From Syntrophomonadaceae bacterium (GTDB lineage Bacteria; Bacillota; Dethiobacteria; DTU022), in assembly GCA_007119335.1 (NCBI GenBank), contig SKPU01000073.1, positions 1 to 6,504 of the forward strand: a DNA stretch of 6,504 bases. The letters run 5' to 3'. The notes under the pieces were generated by a model. The model was not told where the DNA came from, did no database searches, and saw nothing but the letters and a program-made list of their open reading frames with translations. Position 1 is the first letter of the stretch. Every line of letters starts with the position of its first letter. A program made the translations under genes and the position numbers. Shown one piece after another: positions 1 through 5,811 of this stretch.

Positions 1-926
1 ACGCAACTGCCTTACTCAATCAATTAACTTCGGCACCTAAACCGCCGGTCAAAAGTCATCGTTCTTTAAAATATTTAGAGGCCATGCCAGTTATTCAGAC
101 GGTTTGGGAAGCTTTGGATTACCCCTGTGCAGAAAGATTACACCCGGTGTTGCTGTCCACAGCGGAAATCCTTGCGAAGCACGAAAAGATATCTTTAACT
201 GAAAAGATATGTGAACAGTTTTCGGAAATTAGCTAAGCCACCTTAGCCAGGCGAATAACCAAAAGGCATTTGCCAAAGCAAGCCTTATCTCGGTATAAAC
301 TGAACAACAAGATCAAGCTCGAGGTGCCCATAGATCTCTACGCTTGGGACGAACAAAAGCCTGGTGCCTTGGAAATAGAGCTTGTTATACACAACGGTGG
401 TTCCTACCTGGGCCATTTTGCTAACACTTTGAACGTGGTGGATGTCGTTACCGGTTACAGTAGACGTAGAGCAGTCCTGGGCAAAGGGCAAAAGGGCATC
501 TTCAATGAAATTAAGTTGATCATCTCCCAGTGGCCATTTCCCATTTGGGCGCTGCACAGCGATGGTGACAGCGAGTTTCTTAGTGGCCACCTGGTCCGTT
601 TTTGCAAAGAAAATGCTCTTGAATTCTTCCGGAACCGTGCTTACCGCAAGAATAATAACGACCTTGTAGAACAAAAGAACCGCCAGCTTGTGCGAGAAAT
701 GGTCGGCTATGAACGCTATGACACCCTTGAGAAAGCAGCATGGCTAAATGAATTTCACACATTGCTTGACGCTTACGTGAATTTGTTCTTGCCAATGCGA
801 GAGGTTATTTTCAAAGAACGCAACGGTGCAAAAACCAAGAAACGCTACGATATTGCGCAAACGCCCTTCCAACACCTCACAAAAAAGGATGTGTTAAATG
901 ATAACGTGAAATCAAGCTTACTATGA
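1..926 (+). pseudogene. Degenerate ISNCY/IS481-like DDE transposase, 5' end outside the window
   Basis: One frame is open from base 3 to 233, stops at TAA 234-236, then reopens in the same frame to TGA 924-926. The part before the stop resembles the helical region that precedes the catalytic core in ISNCY-type transposases. The part after it is an integrase (rve) core: a WDEQKPG motif, then EIELV, HSDGDSEF, and RKNNNDLVEQKNRQLVREMVGY. The family normally has EIDLV, SDNGSEF and KNDxAHVEQKN. The second Asp (SDG) and the Glu (VEQKN) of the DDE triad are kept, but the first Asp is Glu (codon 378-380). The TAA probably replaces a GAA codon, since Ser-Glu-Ala-Thr-Leu-Ala-Arg would continue the alignment. 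The 3' part could restart from a TTG at 270, but that product lacks the N-terminal DNA-binding region. The IS ends were not identified. Family-level assignment is confident; the exact IS group is not. Confidence 0.88.
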
Positions 927-973
927 ACCGGGCTTACAGCTTAGGGCAGGGCAGTCACATTATTTGTTACATT

Positions 974-1915
974 TTAACGGTTGGTGACCTGTGTCGACTC
1001 CGGTTTGATGACCAGATAGAGGCCGGTTAAAATGGTCACTCCTCCCAGGGTCTGTAAAAGTGTGGGTAATTCCTGAAGAATAAAAAACGCCAAAATTGTT
1101 GCTCCCAGGGGTTCACCCAGATAGAGCAGGGAAATGAGCGAGGCCCGGACTCTTTTTAAGGACCAGTTAAAAACGGTGTGTCCCAGAAAAGTAGGGATTA
1201 TAGCCAGAGCAGCAAAAAGGGTGTACTCACGGACGGAATATCCAAACAGGGGAATACCCACAATAACAGTTGTGATAAACAAAATAAGGGCGGCGGTCCC
1301 GTAAGCACCACCTGCATAGACGGATGTAGATAAGTGCTGGCGCAAGCAGCGTCCAACTAACAGGTATCCGGCCATCATGGCAGCTCCTCCCAGGGCCATT
1401 AATACGCCTCTTAATTCTGTTGGTGTGCTGTTTGTAAATCCTGACATGTTTTCTGAAGCTATAGCAGCGGTTCCGGCAAGGACCAAAAGCATTGAAGATA
1501 GAAATTTACGCGGTATGGCGTCACCCAGGAAAAAATAGCCTGCTATAGCGACCAGCAGAGGGTGTAGAGAAACCAGGATTACAGCTACTACTACCGGACT
1601 GTGATTGAGAGAAGCTATCCACAGGTAAAAATGGGCAGCCAAAAAAAAACCGCTGATTACTATTCCACGAATTTCTGAAACCTTCAAAGAACGCAGTTCA
1701 TTCCACCGCGAGATCAGGGAGTGTGGCAAAAGGAGCCCCAGGGTAAACAGAAGCCGGTATAAGGCAATGATTAGAGCGGGCGCTTCAGAGAGTCGTATAA
1801 AAATAGCAGCAAAGGATACAGCAATTACTGCTGTAGTTAAAGCAGCGTTCAACAGAAGACGGCTTTCACCAGGAGATTTGAGATTACCCTTTAAGAACAA
1901 TGAAGTATACTCCAT
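974..1915 (-). CDS. EamA/DMT-superfamily transporter (drug/metabolite type)
   Basis: This is a 313-residue, strongly hydrophobic protein with the length and two-repeat layout of 10-TM EamA-domain carriers. The first repeat runs roughly over residues 25-152 and includes AAIFIRLSEAPALIIALYR, HFYLWIASL and SLHPLLVAIAGYFFLGD. The second runs over about 168-304 and includes LGHTVFNWSLKRV, SLLYLGEPLGA and a final GG-x-TILTGLYLV helix. Family members export or import amino acids, metabolites or drugs across the cytoplasmic membrane; nothing here fixes the substrate. The ATG at 1915 is the first start, but it is preceded only by CAGG directly abutting it, without a spaced Shine-Dalgarno, so the start is uncertain. 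The first 20 residues are polar and could be shortened. The gene lies 139 bp downstream of the SurA-like gene on the same strand, with a large inverted repeat between, so cotranscription is doubtful. It converges on the transposase remnant 47 bp away. Confidence 0.9.
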   Translation of the reverse strand: MEYTSLFLKGNLKSPGESRLLLNAALTTAVIAVSFAAIFIRLSEAPALIIALYRLLFTLGLLLPHSLISRWNELRSLKVSEIRGIVISGFFLAAHFYLWIASLNHSPVVVAVILVSLHPLLVAIAGYFFLGDAIPRKFLSSMLLVLAGTAAIASENMSGFTNSTPTELRGVLMALGGAAMMAGYLLVGRCLRQHLSTSVYAGGAYGTAALILFITTVIVGIPLFGYSVREYTLFAALAIIPTFLGHTVFNWSLKRVRASLISLLYLGEPLGATILAFFILQELPTLLQTLGGVTILTGLYLVIKPESTQVTNR

Positions 1916-1947
1916 CCTGCTGTTATTGAAAATACTTTTTCTTCTTA

Positions 1948-1997
1948 ATAATTATCCTATTACAGGGCTGTCCGGGCTCGTGCAATAGGATAATTAT
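1948..1997. repeat. Perfect 14-bp inverted repeat with a 22-nt GC-rich loop
   Basis: ATAATTATCCTATT at 1948-1961 is the exact reverse complement of AATAGGATAATTAT at 1984-1997. The arms are AT-rich (2 G/C in 14), while the 22-nt centre is GC-rich and carries GGGCT twice (1965-1969 and 1974-1978). Neither strand has a T-run after the outer arm, so it does not look like a standard intrinsic terminator. It lies between the SurA-like stop and the transporter start, both on the minus strand. It could be a dispersed palindromic element, an mRNA processing or stabilising hairpin, or a large operator. Confidence 0.8.
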
Positions 1998-2054
1998 GGT
2001 TCCATATTTACAATGATCTGTTATTTCTGACTACATTACTTTTCCATTCCGATA

Positions 2055-3002
2055 TCACTTGCTTATATCGATATCAAATTCGTCACGCAGGTCTTCAATG
2101 TGGTCCATATATACCCGCTGTTGCTTTTCCTGTCTTTCTGCAGCTACTTTACCCTCGCGCATCTCATCTTCAAGTATGGGCTTTGCTTCTTCAAAATCAT
2201 CCGTTTCTAAAACATCGCTGTATTGTTGTTCTATTTGAGACAATTGCATTTCTACCTGTTCCCTGGGCATTTCAGGGTCGTCTTCTTCCAGCAACTCATT
2301 TAACTCATTGTAGGCATCAAGAATTTGCTGATATCGATCTTCAACTTCTTCATCTGATAAATCAATTTCTTCCACTGCTATGCGTTCATCAGGATTTTCT
2401 TCCAGGTATTCGTCCATGTAGTTATCCAGGTATTTCTGCAAAGATAATTCTTTGACAATTTCTTTTTCAAGCTCTTCTCTGTCCAGGCCTGCCATTTCCA
2501 TTTGTTCCTCGAGTGCGTCTTCTCCACCAAACTCTGTCACATATTGCTGGTAACGTTCCTCTATTTCTTCATCGCTGATTTCCGTGCCTACTTTCTCGGC
2601 TTTTTGTTGCAGAATTAAGGGGATAATAAAGTAATTATCCAAGACCTGTTCTTCCAGTTCTCCTACCATATCGGCCATTTCTTCACTTTCCAGATCTATG
2701 CCCTGCATTTGATATTGCATTTTTTCCTGTTCCAGGGCCTGGTTAAACTCTGCCCTGGTAACTTCTTCGCCGTTTACTGTTGCTATTACTTCCCCGTTTT
2801 CAACTTCATCCATTTCATCGATTTGGTCAAGTTCGTCAGCTACTTCAGGTTCATCAGCTACTTCTGTCGGGCTGTCAAAAACCCCGAGTAAAAAACTTAT
2901 GCCCAGTCCAGCCACTATTATTATCGCAATTGCAATATAGACTGTCTTGCGTGTAATACTAATATTTGCGTTATCTTGATTCTCATTCTTTTCGTTATCC
3001 AT
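2055..3002 (-). CDS. Membrane-anchored SurA-N-like chaperone without a rotamase domain, highly acidic
   Basis: This 315-residue protein starts at an ATG preceded by AGGAGG (complement of 3008-3013) with a short spacer. Residues 1-20 are polar and cytoplasmic, residues 21-42 form one membrane anchor (VYIAIAIIIVAGLGISFLLG), and there is no cysteine, so it is not a lipoprotein. After an Asp/Glu-rich linker (43-72), residues 73-90 carry the hallmark VNGEEVTRAEFNQAL that opens SurA/PrsA-type chaperone domains. Residues 91-200 are helical, and the end (about 271-313) resembles the closing helix and Ile-Asp-Ile strand of that fold. I see no parvulin domain (no HIL or GG-x-LG motifs). SDEE-[IV]-E-[ED]-RYQQ occurs twice (143-153 and 216-226). 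By hand count the part after the anchor has about 92 Asp/Glu against 20 Lys/Arg. It probably assists folding of exported proteins outside the membrane. It is divergent from htpX, a membrane quality-control protease. Confidence 0.85.
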   Translation of the reverse strand: MDNEKNENQDNANISITRKTVYIAIAIIIVAGLGISFLLGVFDSPTEVADEPEVADELDQIDEMDEVENGEVIATVNGEEVTRAEFNQALEQEKMQYQMQGIDLESEEMADMVGELEEQVLDNYFIIPLILQQKAEKVGTEISDEEIEERYQQYVTEFGGEDALEEQMEMAGLDREELEKEIVKELSLQKYLDNYMDEYLEENPDERIAVEEIDLSDEEVEDRYQQILDAYNELNELLEEDDPEMPREQVEMQLSQIEQQYSDVLETDDFEEAKPILEDEMREGKVAAERQEKQQRVYMDHIEDLRDEFDIDISK

Positions 3003-3041
3003 GTTAACCTCCTACCTTACAATAAATTCAGTTTGACTTAA

Positions 3042-3053
3042 TTATCTAAACTG
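3042..3053. repeat. 12-bp direct repeat copy 1 (TTATCTAAACTG), near the SurA-like transcription start
   Basis: TTATCTAAACTG is repeated exactly at 3303-3314. This copy lies 39 bp from the SurA-like start codon and just downstream of the predicted -10, about where transcription should begin, which is a classic repressor position. A 6-bp inverted half, CAGTTT at 3029-3034, pairs with AAACTG at 3048-3053. Confidence 0.6.
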
Positions 3054-3059
3054 GAGTTC

Positions 3060-3088
3060 ATAATAACAGATAGTATTCTTGGTAACAA
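3060..3088 (-). promoter_or_regulatory. Predicted sigma-A promoter of the SurA-like gene
   Basis: Read on the minus strand, TTGTTA (complement of 3083-3088) is followed after exactly 17 bp by TATTAT (complement of 3060-3065). Both boxes are near consensus and the spacing is ideal. Transcription would begin near 3053, giving a 5' leader of about 50 nt that contains the AGGAGG site. Confidence 0.65.
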
Positions 3089-3141
3089 GGGGGATGATAT
3101 TTACTTTCTGGTGCTCCCTTAAAGATAAGCTTGAACTATTA

Positions 3142-3171
3142 TTGACAATACATATCAATTTCTTTTAATAT
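3142..3171 (+). promoter_or_regulatory. Predicted distal sigma-A promoter upstream of htpX
   Basis: A perfect TTGACA (3142-3147) is followed by TAATAT (3166-3171) at 18 bp, or TTAATA (3165-3170) at 17 bp. Transcription would start near 3178, about 175 nt before the htpX start codon. This implies a long leader, a small upstream gene, or use in addition to a nearer promoter. Confidence 0.55.
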
Positions 3172-3245
3172 AAGCACAGACCATGTTTGCTTTTAGAATT
3201 ACTATTTTCCGGGTTGGACAAGCTAATTTTTTAAAGTTTTATGAT

Positions 3246-3275
3246 TTGTTTACAAGGCTTATGCAGAGATATAAA
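3246..3275 (+). promoter_or_regulatory. Weaker predicted proximal promoter of htpX
   Basis: TTGTTT (3246-3251) precedes TATAAA (3270-3275) with 18 bp between them. Transcription would start near 3282, leaving a leader of about 70 nt that contains the second TTATCTAAACTG copy and the GGGGAGGGG ribosome site. Box quality is moderate. Confidence 0.4.
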
Positions 3276-3302
3276 CTTTCTGTAATTTTTCTTGAAGTGG
3301 TG

Positions 3303-3314
3303 TTATCTAAACTG
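3303..3314. repeat. 12-bp direct repeat copy 2 (TTATCTAAACTG), in the htpX leader
   Basis: This is the exact second copy of the 3042-3053 sequence. It ends 37 bp before the htpX start codon, almost the same distance as copy 1 is from the divergent gene. Both copies are followed by AACAGAT (3065-3071 and 3318-3324), at different distances. A site common to both divergent genes is plausible but not shown. Confidence 0.6.
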
Positions 3315-3351
3315 AAAAACAGATCAGCTTATAAACAGGGGAGGGGAAATA

Positions 3352-4197
3352 ATGTTTAATCACATAAAAACCATGTTTCTTATGATCCTGCTCACCGCCA
3401 TTTTACTGGTAGCTGGAGAACTGCTTCTTGGTGAAGGCGGGATTATAATTGCTTTGGTTGTGGCTATTGCCCTAAATTTTTTTGCTTACTGGTATAGTGA
3501 TAAGGCCGCTATAGCGATGACTCGTTCGCATCCGTTATATGAAAGTGAGGCCCCTGAGGTTTATGAAGCTATGCGGGAACTGGCAGCAAACGGGAATTTA
3601 CCGATGCCGCGCATTTACCTGATGCCCACAGATCAGCCCAATGCCTTTGCAGCGGGGCGCAATCCTGCCAACTCAGTGATTGCTGTTACCCGGGGGTTGG
3701 TGCGCATGCTTAACCAGGAAGAATTGAAAGGAGTTCTGGCTCACGAATTAGCCCATATTCGCAACCGGGATATTCTGGTTAGCACAGTAGCGGCTGTAAT
3801 TGCCGGAGCGCTGATGGTAATATCGCGTTTCGGAATGTATGGGATTATGTTTGGTGGTGGCCGTAGGGATGGCCATCCTGCGCTGCTGCTCATAAAGTTG
3901 GCGGCGATGATCCTTGCTCCTCTTGGGGCAATTCTGATACGCATGGCCATATCCCGAACCCGGGAATACCATGCGGATGCTACCGGGGCTTCTATTTCCA
4001 GGCATCCGGAGGGGCTAGCAAGCGCTTTGCAAAAGATGGAGAAATATGCACGCCAGCGTCCCCTTCAGGTGAATGAGGCAACTTCACATATGTTTATAGT
4101 TAATCCTTTGTCAGCAAAGGGCCTGAGTGGGCTGTTCAGTACTCATCCGCCCATCAAAGATAGGGTGAAACGCCTCCGTGATTTGCATGTGGCCTAA
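3352..4197 (+). CDS. htpX: HtpX, M48-family zinc membrane protease
   Basis: This 281-residue protein has the usual length and layout of bacterial HtpX. Hydrophobic segments lie at about 7-26 and 31-48, followed by the cytoplasmic metalloprotease part. The zinc site HELAH is at 131-135 (two His ligands and the catalytic Glu), and SRTREYHADATGA at 201-213 supplies the third ligand, Glu205. Segments at about 142-160 and 178-200 are the later membrane helices. The family motifs DQPNAFAAGRNP (94-105) and STHPPIKDRVKRL (263-275) are intact, so it should be active. HtpX degrades misfolded or damaged membrane proteins. The ATG is preceded by GGGGAGGGG (3338-3346) with a 5-nt spacer, fixing the start. 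It is transcribed divergently from the SurA-like chaperone, and both promoter regions carry the same 12-mer. In Bacillus subtilis htpX is stress-regulated through repression, so an operator here would be unsurprising. Confidence 0.97.
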   Translation: MFNHIKTMFLMILLTAILLVAGELLLGEGGIIIALVVAIALNFFAYWYSDKAAIAMTRSHPLYESEAPEVYEAMRELAANGNLPMPRIYLMPTDQPNAFAAGRNPANSVIAVTRGLVRMLNQEELKGVLAHELAHIRNRDILVSTVAAVIAGALMVISRFGMYGIMFGGGRRDGHPALLLIKLAAMILAPLGAILIRMAISRTREYHADATGASISRHPEGLASALQKMEKYARQRPLQVNEATSHMFIVNPLSAKGLSGLFSTHPPIKDRVKRLRDLHVA

Positions 4198-4345
4198 GTT
4201 GACATAAAGGATTGCTTAAAATAATATGCCCGGAAATCACAAGTGCTGTGTGTAAATTTTTATCCAAACCTCGCCGCAAAATAGTTTAAGAATGATCCTG
4301 AGCCTAAAACTGTTATAAGAAAGATAGTAAATGAAAGCTATTATT

Positions 4346-4352
4346 AAGGAGG
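4346..4352 (+). promoter_or_regulatory. Strong ribosome binding site deciding a GTG start
   Basis: AAGGAGG lies 8 nt before the GTG at 4361, giving optimal spacing and identifying GTG as the nitroreductase start. The same bases fall inside a 9-codon frame (ATG 4331 to TAA 4358-4360) that stops immediately before the GTG. Confidence 0.85.
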
Positions 4353-4360
4353 AATTATAA

Positions 4361-4930
4361 GTGAACCTTTATGAAGCAATTAAGGCCCGTCGAAGTGTCC
4401 GCCGATTCAAGGACAACGAAATTGAAGAGGATACATTGATGCGAATTCTCGATTCGGCAAGGTATGCTCCAACAGGAGGTAATTTGCAGCCCTGGGAATT
4501 TATTTTGGTCAGGGACAAAGAACAAAAACAGAGACTTGTGGATTATACCTATACGGGTTATGAGGCTCAGCCCGGTAATGAGCAGAAATGGATCCTTGAA
4601 GCTCCAGTTGTCATAGTGGTTTGTGTCGATTTTAAGAGAACTTGTGCCCGGTATGGTGAACCCGGTAAAAAAATTGCGATAATGGATACATCTGCTGCAA
4701 TTCAAAATATGTTGCTTGCTGCCGTGGAAGAAGGAGTGGAAAGTTGCTGGGTTTCTGGATTTGACGTGCAAAAGATAGCGGAAGTTGTGGCCCTGCCTAA
4801 GAGTATTGAGCCTTTAGCTTTGTTGCCAATTGGTCATTCTGCTCAATCTTCATCCCGGCCGCCAAATAAACTGCCCCTTGAAGATATAGTATACAAAGAA
4901 AAATACGGACAGAGCTATATTACGGACTAA
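4361..4930 (+). CDS. FMN-dependent nitroreductase-family protein
   Basis: This 189-residue protein is of typical size for small nitroreductase-fold flavoproteins. Its N-terminus, AIKARRSVRRFKDNEI, holds the Arg-Arg-Ser (10-12) and Arg14 cluster that binds the FMN phosphate. APTGGNLQPWEF (36-47) is the second cofactor signature. D109-TSAAIQNMLLAA (to about 121) forms the dimer-interface helix, GVESCWVSGF (125-134) contributes to the active site, and LLPIGHSAQ (154-162) with a late Arg-x-Pro and PLEDIVY is the usual ending. Such enzymes use NAD(P)H to reduce nitro compounds, quinones or similar acceptors in the cytoplasm; the physiological substrate cannot be read from sequence. It is 163 bp downstream of htpX, enough for its own promoter, though I see no convincing one. 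No truncation or missing motif was noticed. Confidence 0.93.
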   Translation: MNLYEAIKARRSVRRFKDNEIEEDTLMRILDSARYAPTGGNLQPWEFILVRDKEQKQRLVDYTYTGYEAQPGNEQKWILEAPVVIVVCVDFKRTCARYGEPGKKIAIMDTSAAIQNMLLAAVEEGVESCWVSGFDVQKIAEVVALPKSIEPLALLPIGHSAQSSSRPPNKLPLEDIVYKEKYGQSYITD

Positions 4931-5007
4931 CCATTAAACATAATATATTTCGTAACTGGCCAGGCTAGTTTATCAGACGCCTGTTCTTTGAAAGCCGAAA
5001 AAAAACA

Positions 5008-5442
5008 CTAAAGTTCTGGCACAAAGGGGTTATCCTCGAGGGCCTCAATAATTACTGTAAAAGCGGCGAGGGAATTTTCCCAAGCTGTTGAAATATCGCC
5101 TTGGCAAAACATCTCAGCACCTTTGCTACTGTGGAGTGCCCCGGAAATCTTTTGCCTGCCTTTAACCATAAGGATTTTTCTTTCAGCCTGGTGGTTGTCA
5201 AATGGCCCGTGAGCGTATCCCATGTTATACCTTCTGAGTTAAGCAGTCCGTTGATAATTTCGTTTTCAGCAGAGCTTAAAGCTTCATAAAGGGCTTCTAT
5301 GGCCTGGCAAATTGCCCCTTCACTGATCTGTGTCAGGTAGATGTCTTCAAAGTATTCTACAATGCGGTTGTAAGGAATAAACTGGTACTGGTTCAAATAG
5401 GTCATCTGGGCCAAGATTCTTTTTCCATGCTGGGAGCCCGGG
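5008..5442 (-). pseudogene. IS66-family transposase remnant with internal deletion and frameshift
   Basis: Two IS66-like pieces lie in different frames. The upstream piece (about 5442-5230) reads GSQHGKRILAQMTYLNQYQFI, with the following SEGAICQAIEALYEAL; it matches the segment of IS66 transposases just before the first catalytic Asp (usually VLHxDETG), but ends at LLNSEGI. The next piece (about 5222-5008) reads GPFDNHQAERKILMVKGRQK, then ISGALHSSKGAEMFC, and matches the family C-terminus (PFDNNxAERDxRMxKxxQKISG). Most of the DDE core between them, by family knowledge roughly 200 residues, is missing. Within the C-terminal piece the usual FCRIRGYIST has become FCQGDIST, apparently a two-codon loss. 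The N-terminal zinc-finger region is also absent. It cannot encode an active transposase. Its upstream edge abuts the stop codon of the ABM-domain gene. Confidence 0.87.
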
Positions 5443-5727
5443 TTAATCAAATTCCTCCAATTCCGGAGCTTCTGCCAGTAATGCACCAATCTTGTTTTTA
5501 ACAATCTCCTGGTAATGAGCGGTTTTGCGATGTTTATCTAAATCCTCAGCAGTCTTATACTTTTCTATAAAGACCACTTCTTCTGGATTCTCCAGAGACA
5601 CATAAGGAACATACTTTAAACATCCTTTTTCATTTTCACGAACTTTTTTAGCCATCTCGACGCACAAATCTGCCAGTTCTTTCTCCTGCCCCTGCTTAGC
5701 TTTAATCGTTGCGATTAGAGTTATCAT
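5443..5727 (-). CDS. ABM-domain (YgiN/antibiotic biosynthesis monooxygenase-like) protein
   Basis: This 94-residue protein is one ferredoxin-like ABM domain. It opens MITLIATIKAKQGQEKELAD, continues through ENEKGCLKYVPYVSLENPEEVVFIEKY with the typical Glu-Gly-Cys-x-x-Tyr and central Glu, and has the H66/H71 pair in LDKHRKTAHYQ. Family members are small dimeric cytoplasmic proteins acting as quinol or aromatic oxygenases, heme-related enzymes or dioxygen-using monooxygenases; the reaction is unknown here. The start at 5727 is chosen because AAGGAGG lies 5 nt upstream, while the longer frame to 5802 would run across the promoter. The stop (complement of 5443-5445) sits at the edge of the IS66 remnant, so the last few residues (PELEEFD) may be an altered ending, although the length is normal. 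A palindrome over the -35 box suggests repression by a MarR/OhrR-type regulator. Confidence 0.88.
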   Translation of the reverse strand: MITLIATIKAKQGQEKELADLCVEMAKKVRENEKGCLKYVPYVSLENPEEVVFIEKYKTAEDLDKHRKTAHYQEIVKNKIGALLAEAPELEEFD

Positions 5728-5732
5728 AATAA

Positions 5733-5739
5733 CCTCCTT
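5733..5739 (-). promoter_or_regulatory. Ribosome binding site fixing the ABM gene start
   Basis: The complement reads AAGGAGG, 5 nt before ATG 5727. It excludes the in-frame ATG at 5802, which has no such site and lies within the promoter. Confidence 0.85.
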
Positions 5740-5773
5740 AAAATTTATAACACTAAAATCAGTCCTTATAAGT

Positions 5774-5802
5774 ATTATACTATTCCATACAAAATTATAC
5801 AA
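5774..5802 (-). promoter_or_regulatory. Predicted sigma-A promoter of the ABM-domain gene
   Basis: On the minus strand TTGTAT (complement of 5797-5802) is followed after exactly 17 bp by a perfect TATAAT (complement of 5774-5779). Transcription would begin near 5767, about 40 nt before the ATG. Confidence 0.75.
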
Positions 5803-5811
5803 TTAATTGTA
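5798..5811. promoter_or_regulatory. 14-bp perfect palindrome TACAATTAATTGTA over the -35 box (OhrR/MarR-like operator)
   Basis: TACAATTAATTGTA is its own reverse complement and covers the -35 box of the ABM promoter. Its halves, TACAATT and AATTGTA, match the inverted-repeat pattern described for the peroxide-sensing MarR-family repressor OhrR, although here there is no central spacer base. Binding would block RNA polymerase. No regulator gene is visible in this window. Confidence 0.5.

Larger units (their letters stand above)
3183..3359 (+). other. Possible 58-residue small ORF overlapping the htpX start
   Basis: An ATG at 3183 opens a frame that runs to TAA 3357-3359, overlapping the htpX ATG (3352) by 8 bp in another frame. 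The predicted peptide is basic and begins MFAFRITIFRVGQ. There is no Shine-Dalgarno before it, but the start of transcription predicted from the distal promoter is only about 5 nt upstream, so it would be nearly leaderless. I recognise no family, and an open frame this short in AT-rich DNA is easily fortuitous. It is listed because it fills the otherwise gene-free divergent region. Confidence 0.15.

Noticed and set aside
285..674. 129-residue open frame on the minus strand within the transposase remnant
   Set aside because: The plus strand carries clear integrase-core motifs; the antisense frame has no family features.
1948..1997. The 14-bp inverted repeat as an intrinsic terminator of the SurA-like gene
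   Set aside because: The minus strand continues TAAGAAGAAAAAG after the hairpin, with no U-tract; the stem is AT-rich.
4238..4260. CACA/TGTG hairpin followed by ATTTTT after htpX as a terminator
   Set aside because: The 4-bp stem is too weak to call.
4355..4771. 138-residue open frame on the minus strand antisense to the nitroreductase
   Set aside because: It mirrors a clear nitroreductase gene with all motifs, has no recognisable domain and no ribosome binding site.
4961..4990. CAGGC/GCCTG inverted repeat after the nitroreductase as a terminator
   Set aside because: Only a 5-bp stem with a 13-nt loop, followed by TTCTTTG rather than a T-run.
5728..5802. Longer N-terminus for the ABM protein starting at 5802
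   Set aside because: This stretch contains the TATAAT and TTGTAT boxes and lies upstream of the AAGGAGG that serves ATG 5727.
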